Assembly: GCA_964017145.1 (NCBI GenBank)
Contig: CAXHKQ010000171.1
Coordinates: 1-27,272, forward strand
Origin: Agrocybe praecox
Taxonomy: Eukaryota; Basidiomycota; Agaricomycetes; Agaricales; Agrocybaceae
Direction of reading: 5' to 3'
Length of the DNA stretch: 27,272 bases
The position numbers and the translations under genes were made by a program. This document shows positions 21,538 to 27,272 of the stretch, in pieces (the first letter of the stretch is position 1; every line of letters starts with the position of its first letter). Below the pieces are notes generated by a model. The model worked only from the letters and a program-made list of their open reading frames with translations, did not search any database and was not told the origin of the DNA.

Positions 21538-21985
21538 GTATGCACTGTTGCCCCCCATCAAAACATGTGATATAATTCCCACACTTTTCCAGCCTATATC
21601 TCTGCACCAAAAACTGTACGTGCTGTTGCCCCCTATCAAAACACGTGATATAATTCCCACACTTTTCCAGCCTAAGTCTCTGCACCAAAAACTGTACGCA
21701 CTATTGCTCCCCATCAAAATTACATAATCTTTCTCCCTCACTATTTCCAGCCTAAGTCTCTGAACCAAAAACCATATGTGCTGTTGCCCCCCATCAATTA
21801 TTACATAATCTTGGTCTCACTATTTCCAGCCTAGGTCTCTGAACCAAAAACCGTATGCACTGTTGCCCCCTATCAATTATTACATAATCTTTGTTTCCAA
21901 GCTATGCTGCTGTGCCAAAAAGTGTACGTGCTGTTGCCCCCATCAATCCTTATATAATCAAGTTTTCCAAAACCTTCTAAGCTCT
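21538..21985. repeat. ~78-bp minisatellite upstream of the nucleotidyltransferase genes
   Basis: Units begin at 21538, 21616, 21694, 21774, 21853 and 21924 (the last degenerate). Each starts with a GTA(T/C)G(C/T)(A/G)CTGTTGCCCCC-like block, followed by ATCAA, an AT-rich centre, TTTCCAGCCTA(A/G)GTCTCTG and ACCAAAAACC. It ends 70 bp before the first exon of the first nucleotidyltransferase gene, so it lies in its probable promoter. Minus-strand open frames here just follow the repeat. Confidence 0.85.
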
Positions 21986-22054
21986 TCTGCTTGCACATCA
22001 CTATACACGCTGCTATCACTTTGCCTTTATTATACTTCATGTCTGAAACTTAGA

Positions 22055-22901
22055 ATGGATATATCTAGTGAGCTACTTGTTGTTCTGTTCATTCTTTATG
22101 TCTCATTATATTCAACTTATTACAGCTGCATGGACCATACTGTCCCTTGTTGGAACAAATCCACACCTGCTCGCATTGCAAAGCATTGCTAGGCAGATTC
22201 TTCAGGCGCACATCTCTGCTTATACCGATGAGCTTGCTACTCATTACCATCTTGTATCAGGAGCAGTCTTGAGAGACACCTTTCAAGCAACAGATGCTAT
22301 CTTGTCTGGCTCCGCTGCATTGGGTGCAGTGTTTGACAACTTTTTGCCAGGCGACTTGGATTTCTATGTTCCAGATGGAGAGAAGGGAGAAGCTTTTGTA
22401 GAATTTGTGAAACAGTGTGGTTATGCTGTGGTGTGGGCTTACAAAAAGTTGAGGAAGCCAGACGATGAATCTCCAATGCTGTATGCAGGAAAGTCTGTTT
22501 CAAAGGTCATCGAGTTGCTCTACCCCCATGGCTTTCATCCTTCCTCCCCTCTTTTCCCTCACATCAACATCATATTTGTTGGGGATCCCAATCCCTTAAA
22601 GGCTGTGGTGGAATTTCATTCAACCTTGGTTATGAATGCCATCTCTCAGCAAGGCTTTCTTTGCCTCTATCCATCCCTCACCTTACATTGTATTGGATTG
22701 AAGACCACTTGTACCAAGAAGACTGCTTCATGCTTTTTGAAGTATGAAGCCTGAGGGTTTTGTTTTTTCAACTCAACTCCCAGCGCATATCTTGGAGAGG
22801 ACAAACAAGGAGACGATGAGGATATTTTATTCCTGCCTTTCAATGGAAAGATTCTGGCTTCTTTTCAAGGGAATTTGGAGATTTCTCCTGGCGTCTTTTG
22901 A
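22055..22901 (+). pseudogene. Nucleotidyltransferase-fold gene 1, DxD intact, one in-frame TGA
   Basis: Probable exon 1 is only 13 nt (22055-22067, MDIS plus one base). Intron 22068-22125 has a GTGAGC donor and TTACAG acceptor. Exon 2 starts at 22126. The signature SGSAAL (residues 65-70) followed by GDLDFYVP (D81, D83) is the GS...DxD motif of the Pol beta/MNT nucleotidyltransferase fold. It is followed by VEFHSTLVMN and LCLYPSLTL, which I recall from a large uncharacterised basidiomycete family. A TGA at 22752-22754 (codon 214) stops the frame, but 48 further residues follow in the same frame and align with the neighbour: KYEA-stop-GF against KYQTMGF, and GDDEDILFLPFNG against LDDETLFILFRG. 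So the TGA is probably a nonsense change, and the catalytic region lies before it. The substrate is unknown. Confidence 0.68.
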
Positions 22902-23125
22902 TAATGCCTGACAATATCTGAGGTGTAAGTTGTTCTAATTTTTATGCTTATTTTTATTTTGATCTGATCAATGTTGTATCAGAACACTCTTTTACAATAG
23001 ACGTTTCTATAGTGTTTAGCTTACTTTGAATTTAAATGTCACGTGTTGTTATTTACTAAGCTTGTTGCCAAACTCTGAGCACATTTTGTTGATGTCCAAG
23101 TCTATATTTCTTCTTGTCACCTACT

Positions 23126-24153
23126 ATGGATCCATTCTGTTCATTGTTTCTTTATCTCTGTTAATGTCTCTGTTCAAATTGATTTATCTTCTTTTTTAGC
23201 TGCAGGGATATTGACAGAGCCTGAATGTGATTTCAGCTATTATCTAGCTTTCCACGATGCACAAAATGCTTCTGTTAATGTCTGCACCTCTTTATGCAAA
23301 GAGTATGCCTTTGGTCCTTTGAGCAGCTTGAAGTTTGTCATGGAAGAAACACGCTGCATCATTGGTGGCTCTGCTGCTTTGTCTGCATTTGTACCCGGCA
23401 TAGACATCAATGGCCTTGATTTCTTTTGTCCCTCCAACCACTCCAATGACTTGATTGTATTTTTAAATTGTCGAGGATACAAGCAAGACACGGTGGTATT
23501 ACCTCCAATCCCGGGATCCTTGGAAGGAAGTCCAAATTCCAGAATGACCTTTTATCAACAACTTCCCAATAGAAGCACCGTCAATATCAGCATCATCATC
23601 ACCAGTCCCTACATATCACCTGTTTATGCATTCGTCAACTGTGGTCACTATACCCACATGATAAATTTTATATGCCATCATGGAGTAGTGTGCCTCTATC
23701 CACAGATCACGCTTCTCAGAAAAGGAATCATTCTCAAAGAAGTGTTTGCGTGGAGTCCCTATGCCAGAAAGTATCAAACAATGGGATTTGGAGCTTTTTA
23801 TTACAACTTTCCTATTCTTCCTCCAGATCAAGTCAGACACCTTCTTGATGATGAAACCTTGTTCATTCTTTTCAGAGGCACTGCTGCGCTTGGCTGTTTT
23901 GGTGACATAGCAAATGTTTTTTGGCAAATTGGTTTGCCCGATACCTCTGAAGAACATACTGATATCTGGTCTGGCATATCATTTGTGTATTTTTTTCTGG
24001 TCCTTTGTATCATTAAACTTATTCCTCTCTATAGCTGGGCCTCAAGATGATATCAAGATTGATCCTAGCTTTTCCTTTGACGCTACTATGTTTGAATACA
24101 TGTTCAAGTCTGTCGGTTCACTCAATGGACCTTTAGAATACACTAATAACTAA
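23126..24153 (+). CDS. Nucleotidyltransferase-fold gene 2, catalytic DxD degenerate
   Basis: Tandem paralogue of the gene 224 bp upstream. The probable model is exon 1 23126-23138 (MDPF plus one base, again 13 nt), intron 23139-23199 (weak GTTCAT donor, TTTTTAG acceptor), exon 2 23200-23931, intron 23932-24034 (GTTTGC/CTATAG) and exon 3 24035-24153, giving 287 residues. Both small introns are phase 1 and both second exons begin CTGCA, as in gene 1. The motif IIGGSAAL (residues 58-65) is kept, but the acidic motif reads NGLDFF: Gly76 replaces the first Asp and only D78 remains. Later motifs include LCLYPQITL-like (VVCLYPQITLL), KYQTMGF and DDETLFILFRG. Known enzymes of this fold need the DxD for metal binding, so this is likely a pseudoenzyme. 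The second donor is the least certain part; if unspliced, the frame stops at 24048-24050. Confidence 0.6.
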
Positions 24154-24178
24154 TGTATTTTTGAATAACTAATTTTAT

Positions 24179-24951
24179 TTACATTCCTTCGTGTTCATCT
24201 ATGCTCATTTTTTTCAATCTTCTCTTGGTCTCTGATACTGCTTCTTCATTGCTGTAAACTGGCTTTCTCTTGCGATGATTAGCATGGAGAGGGATTGTGA
24301 CAGTGCTGATTCTGCTCTTCATTCTCAGAATGTCTGCTTTCTAAGAATGTAGTCGATATATAAGCAGTGATACTGAGTAAATCTCACCTGTCTGGTGGTC
24401 CAATCAAGAAGAAGCACAGCTTGAAGTAAAGGCATTACTTTGAATTGATTGTTTTTGACAGGAAAGACCACAAATGAAATTGACACTTCTACAATGTCTC
24501 CAATCTTGAAGGCTGTAGGGCTTACCATCTTGTACCTGTAAATGAGCACATTATATATGCATGTAGTCGATACAAACATAAAATATGCTTATGAGATAGT
24601 GCCTTCTTCATCAATGGAACGAGCATGGTAATTCACAATATTGTTGGATACATGTATAAAGTCCTCTCCCATCATATCTGCAAGTGCTCCATTAGGATCA
24701 ACAAAAGGATTGAAGGGCTGGCTTGTCTCTGATGGTGCAAGATGCTTAGGAGTAAAGTAGCGAGCAGAAGCTTCCATTGAGTGTTCTTCTCCATAAACTC
24801 CAAGCTGCAATGGGTCGAAGGATCCTTCAGAGAAAGCAGAGCTAAGCACTACATATATTTCTCCCACTTTTCCAAGTGCTTTGGAGAAATTAGAGCTGCC
24901 TAATCTTACGATGCTGACAGATTGCCTTATATATGGCCTCTGTTTGGCCAC
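24179..24951 (-). pseudogene. Basidiomycete-specific '-GDIVEV-' family gene, incomplete 5' end
   Basis: Three coding blocks on the minus strand: 24951-24602, 24535-24388 and 24340-24179. Intron 2 (24387-24341) has a clean GTGAGA donor and CTTAG acceptor. The last exon then reads KADILRMKSRISTVTIPLHA to a basic end (TKRRLKKMSIDEHEGM). The core is FNPFVDPNGA, then NIVNYHARSIDEEG, then FKIGDIVEVSISFVVFPVKN and LLLDWTTRQ, a pattern I recall from many uncharacterised proteins in mushroom genomes, often near transposons. Phase requires exon 1 to end at 24602, where no GT donor exists (the minus strand reads CACTAT); the alternative GTTTGT donor downstream would require reading through a TAA. The 5' end is an AG|GTGGCC junction with no ATG, and a KDZ-like terminus begins 18 bp upstream. 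It is probably truncated. Its 3' end is 25 bp from that of nucleotidyltransferase gene 2. Confidence 0.6.
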
Positions 24952-24968
24952 CTGTATATGCTACTGTC

Positions 24969-26128
24969 ATATATGATATATGGGCAGTTGCCTAAAAACC
25001 AGATAAATGTAGGGGGCAGTTGCCTACCTTCCTTTTTGGGAAGGCTTTTTTTTTTTTTTTTTTGAGGTTTTTAGGTGCTGGGGCTGGCATATATGGGTAG
25101 GAAATGGCTTGGGGAGCCGGGCATAGGTGTTTCAGAAGCCGAGGAGCCATGTAGGAGGGTGGAGGCAGGGGCAGGGGGCTTGTAGGGAGGGCGGGCGCTG
25201 GTAAACACGACCAAACATGCTACCGAACGCACGAAATGGCCTTCTTGGGCGTTGGTATGGCTATTTCAATGGGTTCGGGACGTTTGGGGGCGCGAAACTT
25301 TGCCAATAATTTAAATGTATTAATAATGATTTATGGAACACTATGCACACCTATTGGGAGGAGAGGAGGGGTGGATGGCTTGAGATGTAGTCAGATAATG
25401 GTGATTTTATTAATAAATCTAATTTTAGATTGAGCGCCCAGCTATTTTTGATACAACGCGCTCTCCGGGTACTCGGAATAGATTTTCTGCTCTGATTAGA
25501 TTAGATTATATTTTGAACTTAAGTTTGGTTCACTACATTGGACCAAGCACGTCCCTTTTTGGAATTTATTGCCATTTTAGGCACATTGGTTGAATTTGTA
25601 AAGTTTTAAAAAAAAGATATATTATCAATTTATATAAGTAGAGACTATATACAGATAGAAATAATAATGAAAACAAAGAAAAATCATAAGAAAAATATGA
25701 GAAAAGAAAGCGAGTGAAAAAAGAAGAAAAAAAAAAAGAGGAGCAATGGGACTATGTCCCATTGCTCCTCCATTGCATTGTGTTGTACAGACACACCCTC
25801 CATCATCCTTGCGCAACTACCCTTGCCTCTGTGCACACCTCCACCTCACCGTGTACCTGCTCGTGCACGTCATTGTGGTGTTTGCCATCTATGGCGTGCT
25901 GGTGCTGGTGCTGGTCCTCTCAGTCGTCACAGTCACTGTCTCGGACATCACTGGTGCCCTCGTCATCATGGCAGCTGTCGTCTTCGTTGTCGTCGCCGTG
26001 GCCACTTGCTCGCTCCCTGGCCTTTCTCAGCCTTGTCTGCTATATTCATACATCAACCCTTGGAAACTGCCCAGTCATGCTGATACATCCATGTCGGATA
26101 TTTCCCACTGCCAGCAGTCATATATCAG
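24969..26128. mobile_element. Candidate non-autonomous element with KDZ-like ends
   Basis: The left end CATATATGATATATGGGCAGTTGCC (from 24969; key parts ATATATGATATA and GGCAGTTGCC) resembles the KDZ element end at 4499 (ATATATGATATACTGGTAG). The right end, read as reverse complement from 26128, gives CTGATATATGACTGCTGGCA, then AAATATCCGACATGGATGTA and GGGCAGTTTCC, the same order of motifs as the KDZ TIR (CATATATCCAGGATGG ... GGCAACTGCC). The interior (about 1.1 kb) has an 18-nt T run near 25048, a purine-rich tract, a perfect hairpin (25738-25770) and GTC-type microsatellite, but no convincing gene. Both ends are imperfect matches and no target duplication was found. Confidence 0.45.
25738..25770. 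repeat. Perfect 33-nt hairpin
   Basis: Arms of 15 nt, GAGGAGCAATGGGAC (25738-25752) and GTCCCATTGCTCCTC (25756-25770), are perfectly complementary around a 3-nt loop. The hairpin follows an A-rich purine tract. If transcribed it would form a very stable stem. Confidence 0.9.
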
Positions 26129-26595
26129 ACCTTTTAAAGAGAGCCGTTGTGGCAGTGCCAACTGCCCCCGGTCAGATTAGATTAGATCGTGTACAGACTC
26201 TGTGACCGCGACACGTACATAGCCCAATACATCCTTGCTTTGACTGCAACTGCCATCGTGCGAGGCTGCTCGACGCGCTTCCGAGCCCTGCTACGCCATA
26301 TAGCTGCACTCTGGACTACTCCATCTGGTGACAACAGAGCGATTCGCTGCTCTTCGCTTTTTCTGGCAACACCTGTCCCAATTTCAGCATCAAACCTGCC
26401 AGCAGACCATTCTGGTCGTTTTTTGGCGCGTTTAACACACCGAAACCGCGTTCTCCGTCTCCTTCTTTCTTTCTGGCTCTCAATAACCCACCCCAGACAA
26501 CACCAGACACTGCATAACCCCAGACACCAAACACCAATTTAACAGACTTCCCTTTCCCACACACTTCATTTAATACCTGTCAAACTTTTGTCATC

Positions 26596-27123
26596 ATGCC
26601 GGCGGCCTCTGCTGAAAAGCGCGCTCGTCAAAAGGCCAACAAGATGGTAGCCAGATCTCAGACCATCCCAGATACCTCCACCGATGTTCCAGGCACTGTG
26701 GACCCCTTGCCAATTTCGTCTGCAGGACGACACTGTTCGGTCACCATCATCACCGATGAAACCAAACAACCCCCTTCCAGCTTCCAAATCAACTACATAT
26801 CCCTTCCGTTTCCCATCCCCGAGACCGACCCATCCTCCGAGTCAACCCAAATAAATCTAAACGACCGCCTGTGTATTTCGAAGGCAGAACTTACACGGAT
26901 TCTGTGCCAAGCCTACGTAAACAGAGCAAGCTACTGGGAAGACCACATCACGACAAAGACAGATCAACTGCAGGCTCAATACGACGAGACATTACGAGCC
27001 GCCGAAACAAACCGTGCAGAACGTGAACACGACATTTACGACTCCGCCTTCGCCGACGGTTGCATGGAGGGCACCTGTATCAGTCACTTGATGTCTTCAA
27101 AGTATGGTAGTTGCCACACTTAG
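26596..27123 (+). pseudogene. 5' part of an unrecognised gene, cut by a KDZ-like terminus
   Basis: ATG at 26596 in a good context (GTCATCATGCCG) opens a 175-codon frame. The upstream 90 bp is C/A-rich and free of ATG, like a fungal 5' leader. The protein starts basic (AEKRARQKANKM), has a Ser/Thr/Pro-rich middle, and then a helical, possibly coiled-coil part (TDQLQAQYDETLRAAETNRA, EREHDIYDSAFADG). The last residues (about YGSCHT) are encoded by a sequence matching the KDZ TIR (GGTAGTTGCCACA from 27105), so the original gene seems interrupted by an insertion, with a stop inside the TIR. I do not recognise the family. An alternative is that the frame belongs to a transposon itself. Confidence 0.5.
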
Positions 27124-27272
27124 TGCATATATCCAGAATGGTACCTACCAGGCCTGGCAGTTGCCAGTCCCATCTGTTTCACTGTCCAATATTCCTGACT
27201 GGTCATGTCCTGTGACTGGTTGTTACTGATTGCATCAAAATCAAAAGCATGACTTTTTGCTTGCCTCTATTT
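27105..27272. mobile_element. Terminus of a second KDZ-like element, running off the window
   Basis: GGTAGTTGCC, then TGCATATATCCAGAATGGTA, then CCAGGCCTGGCAGTTGCC match in order and spacing the outer KDZ TIR at 4512-4573 (GGTAGTTGCC ... CATATATCCAGGATGGTAG ... CCAGGTCTGGCAACTGCC). The similarity fades after about 27170. Orientation suggests an element extending to the right. Confidence 0.6.

Noticed and set aside
5408..22901. TGA reassigned as a sense codon
   Set aside because: TGA also appears as the natural terminal codon at the end of open frames such as the one at 8347-8799 (final TGA after KVAKV), and one interrupting codon is TAG, so decay is more likely.
25714..26205. Three overlapping open frames rich in Ser, Cys and Val
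   Set aside because: They overlap on one strand in all frames over GTC-type microsatellite and the hairpin; no domain or codon pattern supports one of them.

Overview
The window looks like nuclear DNA of an agaricomycete (mushroom-forming basidiomycete) fungus. It carries a CxC2-type KDZ (Kyakuja-Dileera-Zisupton) transposase gene, short GT-AG introns of about 47-70 bp, an RNase H1 N-terminal-type domain gene, a nucleotidyltransferase-fold family, and a '-GDIV/EV-' family that I associate from memory with basidiomycete genomes. All family names come from reading motifs, not from searches. Nearly everything recognisable is transposon-derived or a multi-copy lineage-specific family; I see no ordinary housekeeping gene.

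Layout. 1-3722: AT-rich, gene-poor DNA with a duplicated 68-bp module, a GTTGAAC-rich palindromic block and a 29-bp tandem repeat. 3723-4480: copy 1 of a purine-rich/GTCGTT-rich repeat (copy 2 lies at 16685-17520). 4499-15422: a 10.9-kb KDZ transposon with long terminal inverted repeats. It holds, from left to right: a large cargo gene on the minus strand (5408-7320), a divergently transcribed RNase H1 N-terminal-domain gene (7605-8799), a tandem-repeat array in front of the transposase (9493-9863), the eight-exon KDZ transposase (10210-14006) and a small convergent gene (14164-14556, minus). 15423-21500: non-coding DNA with a tRNA-derived SINE-like element, a 61-bp tandem repeat and a 755-bp MITE. 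21538-24951: a minisatellite, then two tandem nucleotidyltransferase-fold genes, then a convergent gene of a basidiomycete-specific family. 24969-27272: a candidate non-autonomous element with KDZ-like ends, a perfect 33-nt hairpin, and the 5' part of a gene cut short by another KDZ-like terminus that runs off the window.

The main result comes from splicing the genes by hand. The three larger genes of the KDZ element and the first nucleotidyltransferase gene keep long open frames and mostly intact splice sites, but contain isolated in-frame stop codons (six TGA, one TAG). Each can be explained by one C-to-T or G-to-A transition. I found no frameshift among these seven lesions. At the same time the outer 473 bp of the two terminal repeats look identical by eye. 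The element is therefore probably a protein-dead copy that moved recently with transposase supplied in trans, or one whose ends were homogenised by gene conversion.

The nucleotidyltransferase pair shows complementary decay: gene 1 keeps the GS...DxD active-site signature but has an internal stop, whereas gene 2 is open but has Gly in place of the first Asp.
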